From: Adiantum capillus-veneris
Taxonomy: Eukaryota; Streptophyta; Polypodiopsida; Polypodiales; Pteridaceae
NCBI GenBank assembly: GCA_014529385.2
Contig: CM043964.1
Location: 139,400,529 to 139,464,528, forward strand
DNA length: 64,000 nt
Direction: 5' to 3'
In this document: piece after piece, positions 41,688 through 53,490 of the stretch
Numbering within the stretch: the stretch's first letter is position 1
How the letters are laid out: every line of letters begins with the position of its first letter
The notes under the pieces: model-generated
What the model saw: the letters and a program-made list of their open reading frames with translations, nothing else
Database searches by the model: none
What the model was told of the DNA's origin: nothing
Position numbers and translations under genes: made by a program

Positions 41688-44080
41688 CAAAATGGTGGCA
41701 TCCAAAGACCAACACAATGGAAGAAGCCTAAATTTCTAGAACTTATAGAATTGGGTTTCTGGCTTTGAATATGTAAGTCCAAGCCACCTTTGAACATACA
41801 TGGCATAAAATTCAGAGTTGGACAGCTAAGCTACTAAATTAGCGAGGCATTAGTCCCAAAGCTTTGAGTAGTATTTTCTATGGTTTAAGCGTCTTAGCTA
41901 TTCTAGGTATTGCTCAAGCTGGAAGAGTTGAGCATAATTATGTTGTGTCACTCATGCTGATATAGATGCACATAAGAGTCAAAGTCTATGTAAATTATGT
42001 GTGGTGAAATGGAGGGGGAAGTCCAAAAGACACTCAACACTAAACACAATGAGGTATGAGTGGAGAAGCTTCTACAACAAAAACCCTTCTTGGAAACGTG
42101 GAAGCTATTGCGACGTCCTTTGATGTCACATGTGCTACATTTTTTCCTTGTAGCACCCATCAACTCCATCTCTTACACTGCATGCTTTTGTTTTAAAAAA
42201 AATCTCATATGCATATAGAGCATCCCATAATTGGCACTTGCATTAGACACTCTTCCTTTGTTTCTCCCAAACACTTACCTTGCATGATAGGTACATCATG
42301 TTGAAATGCTCAATTCCAATAAGAATGTATACTAAAGGAACTTTTTTTTTCCACCGGGTTTTTAACCTTTGGTCATCCAGGTTTTCAGACCCTAATCTAG
42401 AGACACCAATCACCACACTCTTGTATATATTCCTTCTACATCAACAATAAGGAAATGGCTACCCAAGTCATTCATGAAAGAGAGCAATAGTTGCAGGTCT
42501 CCATATGCTTATCAAGAGCATCTTTTATCTTCAAGGACGACAACAAAGCTCCATAAAAAAATGGCAAGTTAAAGAATGGCCTACAATGACAAGCAATGGT
42601 GACATCAGCAATAGATCTCTTAACAACAAAACATAAGGAGATCAACAATGTTGAAGCTAGTGAAGTATTTCAAGTCAACAACAAAGGCAGACACATCAAC
42701 ATAAATCTTCAAGGCCAAAAGTGGCACCAACAAAAAGAATGAGCAACAATGCAAAATTCCTTGACAATTGAAGTCCAACACATGCATAAAAAGAACACAG
42801 TAGATATGAATAACTCAAGGAAGGGGGGAGCGTCATCAATGACAAAGCAATTTCAAAAAAAGGACCAACCTTGAAGACACAATTGAAGGCAATCCTATGA
42901 CAAGACTGCACATGGTTGTGTCAAGGGACGACACAAGCTACGAAGGGGGGAATGTTACAGGATTGACCGAACAGGCACCCACCTGGCCAGACACATAGCC
43001 GGATACCACATTTTTTCTCTTTTTATTTTTTTGAGCTAGTGTAGTGATACTCTGTGTAAATTCTGATTCCAGAGTAGCAGATCAATTCCTTGAGTTATAA
43101 TGATGTCATGATAATTGTAAAGGTCCGTGTGAGCCGGCCACTCGCCATTTAGAATGCCTTAGGTAGAAAGGTCAATAACCTTAATGTGAAAGGAAGCTTA
43201 TCTTTTGGAAGAAGGGAGCTCTAAAAATGTACGCTCAAGCTACTAAGATTGTCCAATTTGTAATCAACTTTCTTAACGATTGGGTAATCAGTTTTCAATT
43301 CCTAAATTTACATTGTGTTCCTCTCTCTTTGCTCTTTCATTTAAGTGTAAGCATTGTCAATTTTGATGTGGTTCGCGACTATGTGTTTGCGAGCCTTAAT
43401 TGCAGCTTTGAGTGCTTAAATCATTGTTTTTGAGAGTGTTCCTAGACCATAGGGGGACCTTTCTAGATAGTTCTGTTGCAATTTTCACGACCTTTTTCAT
43501 GATGGATCATGATTTTGGTATTTTGTCGAATTGCAACCAGACTTGGTAGGATAGTGACCATAGGTATCCTAAACCTCCTCCTAAAGTTTCGTTGCATTTT
43601 GAGTCCGTTGGAGTGCCGAAATGGCGTGATGACCTATAGCTATGAGAAAGGACATAGGCAGATTTCCTAATCACATTGAGTGTTGGTTTGATTGTTGAGT
43701 TGGTGTGTTTTCTTGTTAAGGTTTACTTCTTGAGATTGACAATCTCAAAGAGTCTCCATGCCCCATCCGAGTCACTTCCCTGAGTATTGTTTTTCCATAG
43801 TTTAGAGGTTTTTCTAAGAGTTTAGGCTATGGTCATGCGAGGCTTAGTTCCCACTTGTATCACCGAACCATCTCTAACAGCAGAGAGCTTTCCATTGTTA
43901 CTATACTTGAAAGGTACAATTGTGTTACTATGTCTAAAAAGGCACATTTTTAAAACTATGACGATTGATGGGCATTCAACTCTCTTTGTCTCTCTCATGT
44001 TTGCACCTCACCTTGCTCCCTTATTGTGATCACTTTCATAAGGTTGAGCTCTTTGTCCACCACCACCACATTGTTGTTTT
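41688..44080. other. Non-coding retroelement debris, candidate LTR start at 42953
   Basis: No protein recognised. At 42942-42952 the plus strand has gaaggggggaa, a typical polypurine tract, directly followed by tgttacagg at 42953, which looks like the start of a 3' LTR of a plus-strand element. No matching second LTR exists in the window and I cannot place its end. The last five bases (44076-44080, gtttt) are the target duplication of chromovirus G1. Confidence 0.45.
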
Positions 44081-44454
44081 TGTCATAAAAACTAATATCT
44101 AATACTCCCAAATTATTTTCTCATGTTAAACTGATCATTTAATATGGGAAAGTACTAGAAGAGTAAAAGTTAGAATATTGGTAAGGCTACAGACTCGTCT
44201 CTATCAAGGATCCAAAGGAGGGAAAATAGGGATCCAAAGGGGGACAGCCTGCAAAAGAGCAATGTGCTTCAATGGGGCTTAAAAGACCTAAGGTTCAGGT
44301 CCATTAAGACTTCCATAGGCTAAGGTTCCAAAAAAATTAAATATTTTACACAATGGCCAAAGTGTAGGGGAATTGGATGGTCATGGGGAAGACTAAAAAG
44401 TCTTTCTTCATCCCTAGGAAGGAGGGGGCGAGCCCAATTTGTAGGGGATGAGAG

Positions 44455-44456
<2 letters not shown>

Positions 44457-44530
<74 letters not shown>
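44457..44530. repeat. (AC)n microsatellite in G1 LTR, first site
   Basis: 74 bp of pure AC. The other LTRs of this family have only 7-15 bp to about 25 bp of AC at the same place (57585, 49204, 54220). Confidence 0.97.
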
Positions 44531-44532
<2 letters not shown>

Positions 44533-44977
44533 CAAGGCTTCCCCTTATCACAAGGGGAATACTGGACACATGTCAGATTCCTAGGCTAGTTGCCTCCAAC
44601 CTCCCCTCAAATCCTATTGGATGGCCATAGAGGTGGACCAATGAGAATTAGGCTAGAGTAAATTGGTCTAATCAATAAAAAACTTAACCCTAGAAGACTA
44701 TTGGACAATCTACCAAGGGGTCCAATGAGCATTTAGCAGCCCAATGGCTTGCCTGATTCCTATTGGCCAGAAGACAAAAAGGTCCAATGAGAGATTAGAT
44801 GAATTATTTAAATACATGAAGCTCTCACAAAAGGGGAAAGGGGACACATGTCACAAGGCTATCACTTATGCTTCTTAATTGTCACTGGCTAAGCTCTGTA
44901 GGGGCCAATAGGATGCCAACATGAGCAAATAGCAAGAGGGGTTGACCAAGAGAGAGAGGGGGCTGATTTTGCAAAAG

Positions 44978-44982
<5 letters not shown>

Positions 44983-45072
<90 letters not shown>
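44983..45072. repeat. (CA)n microsatellite in G1 LTR, second site
   Basis: About 90 bp of pure CA at the site where G1's other LTR and both G2 LTRs carry only a short run followed by tcacacaa. Confidence 0.97.
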
Positions 45073-45073
<1 letters not shown>

Positions 45074-45803
45074 TCACACAACTCATGTGTGGAGCAAGAA
45101 CTCTCTCTCCTTCTCCAAGCTTTAATGAAAAGCTGATCATCTTCTCCAAGCTTTTGAGAAGGGAGGCCTACACCAACAACTCTTGGCTTTGTGATGCAAA
45201 TCCAACCAAGAGCCAAGCTTCAACAACATGCTCATCTCCTCTACCATGCTAATTACTAAGCTAAGCTATGCTATTAGAGTGATTATGTGAGGAGAATACT
45301 TCCGTTAGATACTTCTTCTTCCTCTCAATCTATCCTCATTCCTTGCTAGCTTTCACCATCTTTGAAGGTGTGTGAGGTCTTGGGACTGAAGCTTGGGACA
45401 CTAGGTATGATTTTCAAGCATAATTTTGTGCATGAAGCTTCCATATTCATTGCACCAACGAGTTTTGTCAAGGAACACAAGAATAGTATTGTACAAAAGT
45501 GTCCTTTGATGGGAGAAGCTATCATACAAAGCCTTCATGGAGGGGGGACCGGCTCCATGTAAATCTGGTCCTCAAATGTTGTCAATTGTTCTATTTCTCT
45601 CTCTTTTCAAGAATTGTCAATGCCAAATTATCTAGGTGTAAAATGCTATGTTGCTTTCTCAATTAAGTACTCTCTCTCCATGCTCATTAGGAACTTGCTC
45701 TTAATAAAATGATTACTATGTTTTCAATTTCCGCTACACACAAGTTACTAGTGCATTAAATGTTACATTCATATCAGAGCTGTTGGTTTCTATGAGATGA
45801 CAA

Positions 45804-46795
45804 ATGGAGAAGACCATCGCATACTTCTTTGCACCATAATTCAAAAGGGAAGAGAAAACACAAGAGAAGAAAAAGGCAAGAAGGCGGTCACCCTCTTCTC
45901 CATCTTCTTCATCCTCTTACTCTTTTGAAGAAAGTGATGGTGCAAACAAGGAGGAACAAAGGAAGAAAAAGGCGAGGAAGAGGTCACCCTCTTCTCCATC
46001 CTCCTCATACTCTTCCTCTTGTGAAGAAAGTGATGGTGCAGCTTTCGAACCACCAAAAAGAAGAGGCCATAGGAAATCCTATGCCACGTGGAAGAGGTCG
46101 TCCAAGCTCAAAAAGTTCAAATAGGGAGGAAATAACATCTCTTTCCTTACCTACGATGGCACCTTTGGTGATACGGACAAAGTTTTGGACTTCATCCAAG
46201 AATTTGATGCGGCGTTTGGAGATGAAGGCTTCACGGAGTCCTTTAAGCTATGTCATGTGGCTATGCATTTTCAAAAGTCCGCCAGGTAATGGTGGTCTAA
46301 TCTACAAGCAAACGGTGAAGCTCCACAAATGTGGAAAGCTTTAAGAGCTTCCATTATGAAGCAGTTTTTGGCTATCGATGCCAAAGACAAAGTACTCACC
46401 GAATGGCGAAGCTTGAAGCTCTGTCCCTATGAATCTATTCATAAATATGTAGACAAGTTTTGGAACTTACATCTCAAAGGCGCTGTCTTCAAAAAGATGG
46501 ATTTTGGAGAGCAAAAACAACAATTTTGTGCGGGTTTAATTGAAGATATGGTGGAGTATGTCAACTCCCAAAGGCCCCGCACCTTATCTATGGTCATACA
46601 CCATACCATGGTGGCTTCACAAATCAATTTCCAACAAGGGGCTAAGAGAAATTTTAAGCCCACGGAGAACAAGGACCGTAGCCTAAGGGGAAGGACCATG
46701 TCCAAAAGTCTCCCAAAGGCAACACCAACAACAACAAAGCTAAGGAGAAGGGAGTTTATAAAGGAAAAAATAAACTCTCTCCTGAAGAGCTAGAG
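45804..46795 (+). pseudogene. gag: G1 gag with duplicated Ser/Arg-rich N-terminus
   Basis: A start codon at 45804 opens MEKTIAYFFAP, then a stop, then a basic/serine-rich part in the same frame in which KKKARRRSPSSPSSSSSYS is repeated as KKKARKRSPSSPSSSYSSS, each followed by an acidic EESDGA. After another stop and frame change come the gag helices: TDKVLDFIQEFDAAFGDEGF, FKLCHVAMHFQKSAR and MWKALRASIMKQFLAIDAKD. A decayed knuckle (CIERGEQGHAYRAFP) lies near 46820. Gag makes the particle; the basic N-terminus may bind nucleic acid or act as a nuclear signal, which is inference. The frame is broken in several places. Confidence 0.75.
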
Positions 46796-48083
46796 TGTTA
46801 TCGTAAAGATAACCGATGTATCGAGCGCGGGGAGCAAGGGCATGCTTATCGTGCTTTTCCCCACAAGAATACTCAAGATGAGCCTCCTAAAGCTACCTTG
46901 GTTGAAATCCAATAAGAGGATGCTCACCACAAAGGATATCCTCTATGCCATGCTTGGGGAAAGATAAGAGAACATGATGCTTTTATTCTCTTTGACCCTG
47001 GTTCTACTCACAATTTCATATCCACACAGTTGGCCACCAAGCTAGGCATCCAAGCCTATGAGATGGGAGATGTCCTACCTGCCGATGGTGCTTTCAAGGG
47101 GCAAGAAGCCTCAATCACTCCCTTAATTGGGAAATTGAGGCTCCATGTCCAAAGCTATGTGGACAAGGAGGATTCTTTATCTCTCCTCTCAAGCACAAGT
47201 AATCCGAGGGGCACCGTGGCTTGATCGCATGGCTGCCAATGTTAAATTCCCTGAGAGGCAAATCTACTTTAGGTTCAAGGAAAAGGATATGTACATAGAT
47301 GCTAAGGAATTGGGTAACACCATACCCATTGTACATACGCAAGCTTTCAATAAGTCAATAAAGAGCTCTATTTTTGTGTACATGATTTTTATTAAAGATT
47401 CTCAAAATGAACCTAATGTTTTAGCAAAAGAAATTATAAACAATCATAAGGAATTAGAGTTATCCAATTTTCTCAAGGGATTTCAAGGTGTTTTTATTGA
47501 CGACATCCCTTGTGAACTACCTCCTAAAGGAGGCAATGATGACCATGCAGTTGAACTTCTTCCAAGAAGTTCACCACCTAATAAACCTCCTTATAAATTT
47601 TCTCAAGCTCAACAAGAGGAGATTATGCAACAAGTGCATGAGTTAGTTGAGAAGCGCATGGTTAGGCCTAGCTCAACTCCATTTTGTTCACCAGTGTTAT
47701 TAGTGAAAAAGAAAGATGGCACATATCGTAAGTGTGTTGACTATAGGGCACTAAATAGGATCACTATCAAGAATAGGTTTCCTGTTCCACGCATAGAAAG
47801 CCTATTTGATAAGCTACAAGGGTCGAACTACTTCAGCAGGATAGACCTAAAAAGTGGCTACCATCAAATAAGGATAGTTGATCAAGACATAGTAAAGACC
47901 GCATTTTGTACTATGTTTGTTCTTTATGAGTATATTGTCATGCCTTTTCGCTTGACCAATGCACCAGCCACATTTAACCGCTTGATGGAGAAGCTATTCA
48001 TGCCTCACCAAACTTTTACTGGAGTGTTCTTTGATGATATAATCATCTACTCTAATTCACTAGACGAACACAAGCAACACCTC
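46796..48083 (+). pseudogene. pol: G1 protease and reverse transcriptase
   Basis: The protease region near 46990 reads FDPGSTHNFIS, where intact families have DSG; here the Ser is Pro. RT is open from about 47145 to 48083: LPPKGGNDDHAVELLP, YRKCVDYRALNRITIKNRFP, FSRIDLKSGYHQIRI, MPFRLTNAPATFNRLM and the palm motif VFFDDIIIYS. It copies element RNA into DNA in cytoplasmic particles. It ends at a TAG after HKQHL that is also present at the same codon in G2. Confidence 0.9.
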
Positions 48084-48827
48084 TAGGTAATAAGTGTTAC
48101 GAGAGAATAAACTTTATATTAATCAAAAGAAAAGTGAGTTTTCCTTACAAGAGACTCAGTATTTAGGTCACATTATCTCTCAAGATGGCATCCAAATGGA
48201 TCCATTTAAGCTAGAGGCAATAAAAGGATGGCCTAATCCAAGGAATCTACATGAACTAAGAAGCTTTATAAGTATGTGTGCATACTATAGACGCTTCATA
48301 GAAAAGTACTCATAAATCGCGCGACCATTACATGACCTAACAAAGAAAAATGTTAGGTATACATGGTCCACCAAGGAGAACAATGCTTTCAAAAAGCTTA
48401 TCTCTCAACCTGTGCTTACACTATCGGATCTCTCAAAGCCATTTGAGGTCCAATGTGACGCTTGTGGTGATTTCCTTGGAGCTGTTTTGCTCCAAGAAGG
48501 GCACGCCATAGCCTATGAAAGTCAAAGGCTTGACCTTGTTGAGTAGGAACTTTTTGCCGTTCTACATGCTCTAGATTCATGGAAGCACTATTTATTGGGG
48601 ACTCCTTTCATTCTGCGGACGGATCATCAAAGACTTAAGTACTTCATGACGCAGACCAAGCTCACTGACCATCAAATGAGGTGGGCAAATTTCCTTTCGC
48701 AATTTCATTTTCATATTGCTCACATTGCTGGCAAGCATAATCAAGTAGCCGATGCACTCTCAAGAAGACCGAGAGTGAATACGGTTTCCATAGCAACTCC
48801 CAATGATCTATCTTCTATGATAGATGA
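48084..48827 (+). pseudogene. pol: G1 RT thumb and RNase H, cut by G2
   Basis: LRENKLYINQKKSEF-like and LGHIISQDGIQMDPFKLEAI, then LHELRSFISMCAYYRRFIEK and a stop. RNase H: FEVQCDACGDFLGAVLLQEG, ELFAVLHALDSWKHYLLG, FILRTDHQRLKYFM and IAGKHNQVADALSRRP. A deletion removes residues between LDLVE and ELFAVL that G2 still has. The frame runs into the G2 LTR at 48828 in the middle of SSMIDE. Confidence 0.9.
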
Positions 48828-50510
48828 TGTCATAATAATCAATATCTAATTCTCCTAAATGATTTTCTCATGTTAAACTGATCATTTAATATGGGAAAGT
48901 GCCAGGGGATAAAAAGCTAGAATATTGGTTAAGCTAGTAGACCAGCCACAGTAGGGATCCAAAGCAGGGAAAATAGGGATCCAAAGGGGGGGCCATCTGC
49001 AAAAGAGCCATGTGCAACAATGGGCTAAAGAGAGCCTAAGGTTCAGCCCATTAAGACTTCCAAAATGCGAAGGTTCCAAAATTCAAAGGTTGTGTCCAAA
49101 GGTCAACCATAGGGGAATTGGATGCTTTGTGTGTGTACAAAAAAGTCTTTGCAATCCCTAGTTAGGAGGGGGCGAGTCTTGCATGTAGGGGTGAGAGAGA
49201 AAGCCACACACACATACACAAGCTCCCTTTACACAAAGGGAATGAGGGACACATGTCAGCTCCCTAGCCCAGATGCCCACAAGCTGTAACCAATTTCTAT
49301 TGGATGGCCTTGGAGGTGGACCAATGAGAATTAGGCTAGAGTAAATCTAGTTTAATTAATTTAAAAACACTTAATAAAAGAACCAATGAGAATTAAGTCC
49401 TCTAGAAGAACTACCCAATAAGAATAAGTAGGTGAACTAAACTAGCCCAATTGATCAAAACCCTCAGTAGGCGTTACAGTGCTTCCTGATTCCGGCTTTT
49501 CCATAGAAGACTATTGGACATTCTCCCAAGGGGACCAATGAGCATTCAACAACCCAATGGCTTGCCTGATTCCTATTGGCCAGGAGGCAAAGGGGTCCAA
49601 TGAGAGTTTAGTTGAATTATTAAATTACCTAAATCTCTCACAAAAGGGGAAAGGGGAACACATGTCAGAAGGCTATCACTTATGCTGCTTAATAGTCATT
49701 GGCTAGCCCTGGGGAGGTCCAATGGGGGGATAGCAAGAGCAATTAGCAAGAGGGCTCGCCCAAGAGAGAGAGGGGGCTGATTTTTGCAAGGCATTATCAC
49801 ACACACTCTCACACAACCTCAGGTGTGAAGAAAAGAAGACTATCTCTTCCCAAGCTTTAATGGAGAGCTCATCGCCTACTCCAAGCTTGTGAGATAGAAT
49901 CCTACATCGACACACTCTTGGCATGTGGATGCAAATCCAACCAAGAGCCAAGCTTCAATGCATGCTCATCTCCTCTACCATGCTAATTACTAAGCTAAGC
50001 TATGCTAATATGAGTGATTATGTGAGGAGATGTACATCTTTCTCGTAAGATACTCCTTCTTCCTCTCAATCTACTCTCATACCCTGCTAGCTCTCACCAT
50101 CTTCGAAGGTGTGTGAGGTCTTGGGTCTGAGACCGGGGATTATTGATGTTGTGTTTGCTAAGTGTTTTGCTTAGTGCATGAAGCTTTCATCTTCATTGCA
50201 CTAGCTAGTCTTGAAGGAACACAAAGAATTGTATTGTACAATGTCTCTCTTGATGGGAGAAACCATAATACAAAGCCTTTTGGAGGGGGGACCGGCTCCA
50301 TGCAAATCCGGTCCTCAACTGTTGTCATAGCTTAATTTCTCTCTCTTTTGAAAGTATTGTTCATGCTATCTAACTAGGTGTTATGCTTTTCGTTGCTCTC
50401 TCCACCCAAGCACTCTTGTAATTCTCATTAGGAATCTATTCTAATGAAATGCCCACTATGTTCATGCTAATTTCCGCTACACACAAGTTTTTAGGCCATT
50501 AAATGTTACA
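48828..50510 (+). repeat. G2 5' LTR
   Basis: 1683 bp, from tgtcataataatcaa to aaatgttaca. It carries a 101-bp insertion at 49409-49509 that is absent from the other three LTRs of the family. Confidence 0.96.
49409..49509. repeat. 101-bp insertion in the G2 5' LTR
   Basis: Flanked by the 6-bp direct repeat TAGAAG (49403-49408, 49504-49509), one copy of which is present at the empty site in the other LTRs. No clear terminal inverted repeat. Confidence 0.8.
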
Positions 50511-50919
50511 TTGGTATCAGAGCACAAGGTTTCTCTTTTCTTGATCAAGAAGGGAGGTCCTCAAGCTAGCTATAAATGGTTGGTATTATTAATTTCCTGT
50601 GAGTAAGTAGAATAGGGATTTTTCAGCCTTGCAGTTTGCCTGCCTTCGTGCAGTTAATGGGGCATCACCGTTGAGAGATATGGTCTTAATAGTGGAGTCC
50701 TACGGGGCTTGCCTATGGCTGAACCACTATTGAGCTATTAGAAGCTTGACAGGAGCCGGTGCTGTTTTGGTGTTGAAAGACCCTCTCTTCTATTCCTTGC
50801 AATTAATGGTATCCAAGCCACGGGTACAGTAGCTTGAGTGCTTTTTTCTAAATGGGTAAAGAGGAGTAGCAACTAGGGCTTGAAGTGCCAAAGTACACCT
50901 AAAAACGTTTCCACTAAAA
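50511..50919 (+). other. G2 primer site and leader
   Basis: Begins ttggtatcagagc, complementary to the tRNA-iMet 3' end. The rest is untranslated leader, collinear with the older relic at 6761-7030. It ends where an internal deletion joins it to RT. Confidence 0.9.
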
Positions 50920-52099
50920 AGTGTCAACTATAAAGCACTAAATAGGATCACTATCAAGAATAGGTTTCCCATTCCATGGGTAGAAGACCTATTTGATAAG
51001 CTACAAGGATCGACCTACTTCAGTAGGATTGACCTAAAAAGTGGCTATCATCAAATAAGGATAGTTGATCAAGACATTGTAAAGACTGCATTTCGCAGCA
51101 CATTTGGTCTTTACGAATACATTGTCATGCCTTTTGGCTTGACCAATCCACCAGCCACATTCAACTGCTTGATGGAGAAGCTGTTCAGGCCTCATCGAAC
51201 CTTCACTGGAGTGTTCTTTGATGATATTATCATCTACTCTAATTCATTAGATGAACACAAGCAACACCTCTAGGTAATATTTCAAGTTTTGAGAGAGAAT
51301 AAACTTTATGTTAATCGAAAGAAAAGTGAATTTATCTTGCAAGAGATTCAGTATTTAGGTCACGTTATCTCTCAAGATGGCATCCAAATGGATCCATCAA
51401 AGTTAGAGGTAATAAAAGGATGGCCTAAACCAAGGAATCTTCATGAACTAAGAAGCTTTATAGGTATGTGTGCATACTATAGACGCTTCATAGAAAAGTT
51501 CTCACAAATTGCGGGACCATTACATGACCTAAAAAAGAAAAGTGTTAAGTATACATGGTATGATAAGGAGAACAATGCTTTCGAAAAGCTTAAAGAAAAT
51601 CTTATCTCAACCTGTGCTTACACTACCGGATCTCTCAAAACCATTTGAGGTCCAATGTGATGCTTGTGGTGATTGCCTTGGAGCTGTTTTGCTCCAAGAA
51701 GGGCACGCCATAGGCTATGAGAGTCGAAGGCTCGACCCTGTTGAGCAAGCTCTAGGCATATATGAAAAGGAACTCCTTGCAGTTCTACATGCCCTAGACT
51801 CATGGAAGCACTATTTATTGGGGACTCCTTTCATTCTGCGAACGGATCACCAAAGTCTTAAGTACTTCATGACGCAGATCAAGCTCTCCAACAAACAAAT
51901 GAGGTGGGCAAATTTCCTTTTGCAATTTCATTTTCATATTGCTCACATTGCTGGCAAGCATAATCAAGTAGCTGATGCACTCTCAAGACGGCCGAGAGTG
52001 AATGCGGTTTCCATAGCAACTCACAATGATCTATCTTCAATGATAGATGAGTATGCTATTGATCCCAATTTTAGAGATTTGATTTCAGCCCTACAGTAG
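50920..52099 (+). pseudogene. pol: G2 reverse transcriptase (5' truncated) and RNase H
   Basis: It starts in mid-RT: NYKALNRITIKNRFPIP, FSRIDLKSGYHQIRI, MPFGLTNPPATFNCLM and VFFDDIIIYS, then TAG after HKQHL, then in the same frame VLRENKLYVNRKKSEF, GHVISQDGIQMDPSKLEVIK and YYRRFIEKFSQIAGPL. A 2-bp loss near 51605 shifts frame. RNase H follows: FEVQCDACGDCLGAVLLQEG, ALGIYEKELLAVLHALDSWK and FILRTDHQSLKYFM, ending with HIAGKHNQVADALSRR. The stop codons and missing start make it inactive. Confidence 0.92.
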
Positions 52100-52188
52100 G
52101 GAAGAAAGAAGAACCATTTACTTTACAAGATGGTTATCTTGTCTACGGCAATAGACTATGTGTTACTAACTCACTACGTGAGAAAGTA

Positions 52189-53151
52189 ATGTATGAATCA
52201 CATGCTCCACCTTATGCGGGGCATAGAGGGATTCAGTCTACCTTAAAGGGAATTGAAACATATTTCTATTGGCCTACCATGAAAGTGAACATACAAGAGT
52301 ATGTTTCTAAATGTGTGGTATGCCAAAAGTCAAAATTTGATAGAGGGAAGCAACTTGGATTGCTTCAACCTTTGCCAATCCCTAATTCACCATGGGAGAG
52401 CATATCCATGGATTTTATCTTTGGATTGCCTAAGTCTATCCATGGGAATACGGGAATATGGACGATAGTAGACAGGTTCAGTAAACAAGCTCATTTTATA
52501 CCTGTCAAAAAGACTATCAAAGCCCATCAAATGGCAACCCTCTTCATTTCAAAAAATTTCAAGTACCATGGCTTGCCAATGTCCATAGTGTCGGATAGAG
52601 ATCCTAGAATGACCAGTAATTTCTGGAAGGGTCTCTTTGAGAATTTAGGGACAAGGCTAAACTTCTCTTCGGCCTATCATCCACAAACGGATGGCCAAAG
52701 TGAAATAGCTAACCTAACCATTCTTGATCTACTAAAAGCCTATGTAACGGAAGTAGATCAAAGATCCCAATGGGAGAAGTACTTACCCTTAGTGGAGTAT
52801 GCTTACAATAACATTGTACATACTTCCATGGGAAAAGCACCTTTTGAGGTAATTGAGGGAAGATCAAAAAGTCCCTTGCTACTTAAGGTACATGGGAAGA
52901 TCTTCGCTGCAGATGAGTATAGCCGAGACCTACAAGAATCTTTTCAAAAGATTAAGGATGCTATCTCTATCTCACACCAAAGGCAAAAGGCTGTTGCTGA
53001 CAAGCACAAAAGAGCCCAAGCCTTTAAAGAAAATGATTGGGTCTTATTAAAGTTTCCCAAGGCTCGATTAAGGCACACGACGGGCAAGAATCCTACGGGC
53101 CACCAAAAGTACTATGCTAAACTAGCAAAAAGGTACTATGGTCCCTTCTAG
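52189..53151 (+). pseudogene. pol: G2 integrase
   Basis: 320 codons. An HHCC zinc-binding module (HAPPYAGH ... CVVCQKSK), the catalytic core with Asp in ISMDFIFGLP, Asp in IVSDRDPRMTS and Glu in HPQTDGQSEIAN, then the GPY/F-like end LAKRYYGPF. All three catalytic acids are visible. Integrase inserts the DNA copy into chromatin. A TAG (CAG in G1) ends the frame at RYYGPF; the rest ([20 protein letters not shown]) continues beyond it. Confidence 0.93.
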
Positions 53152-53490
53152 ATTCTTAGGCCAATCAATGAGATGGCCTATGAACGCAAGTTGCCCAATC
53201 ATTGGCTCATACACAATGCTTTCCATGTGAGCGTATTAAAGCCTTACAAAGGAGAGCCACCTCAAGAACCAACTATTGAAGACACCGGAGATCGAGGACC
53301 AAGAGGAGGTGCTATAGCCCGAGTCCATTCTTCGACATGAAGACAAGGTATTAAGAGGCGGTAAGACTATCCGACGATATCTTATTAAGTTTAAAAATTA
53401 TCCTTTTGAAGATGCTAAATGGATGCAAGGCATACAATTAAAGGATAACCTAAACCTTATCAATGCTTACAATGCTTCCCAAGAGTAAGC
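53152..53490 (+). pseudogene. pol: G2 integrase tail and chromodomain
   Basis: After the stop come [20 protein letters not shown] and, in a shifted frame from about 53336, HEDKVLRGGKTIRRYLIKFK, NYPFEDAKWMQG: the chromodomain pattern with the aromatic/basic YLIKFKNYP core and a Trp. In chromoviruses this domain is thought to steer insertion to particular chromatin. Confidence 0.85.

Larger units (their letters stand above)
44081..45767 (+). repeat. G1 5' LTR
   Basis: 1687 bp. It contains two long AC microsatellites (44457-44530 and 44983-45072). Ends cattaaatgttaca and is followed by ttcatatcagagc, a slightly decayed iMet primer site. Confidence 0.95.

Noticed and set aside
44320-45216. Open frames on both strands of Cys-Val or Thr-His repeats
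   Set aside because: AC microsatellites inside the G1 LTR.
49703-49951. Minus-strand open frame repeated at 54610-54867 and 44875-45216
   Set aside because: Antisense within the LTR of one retrotransposon family; recurrence is due to the LTR copies.
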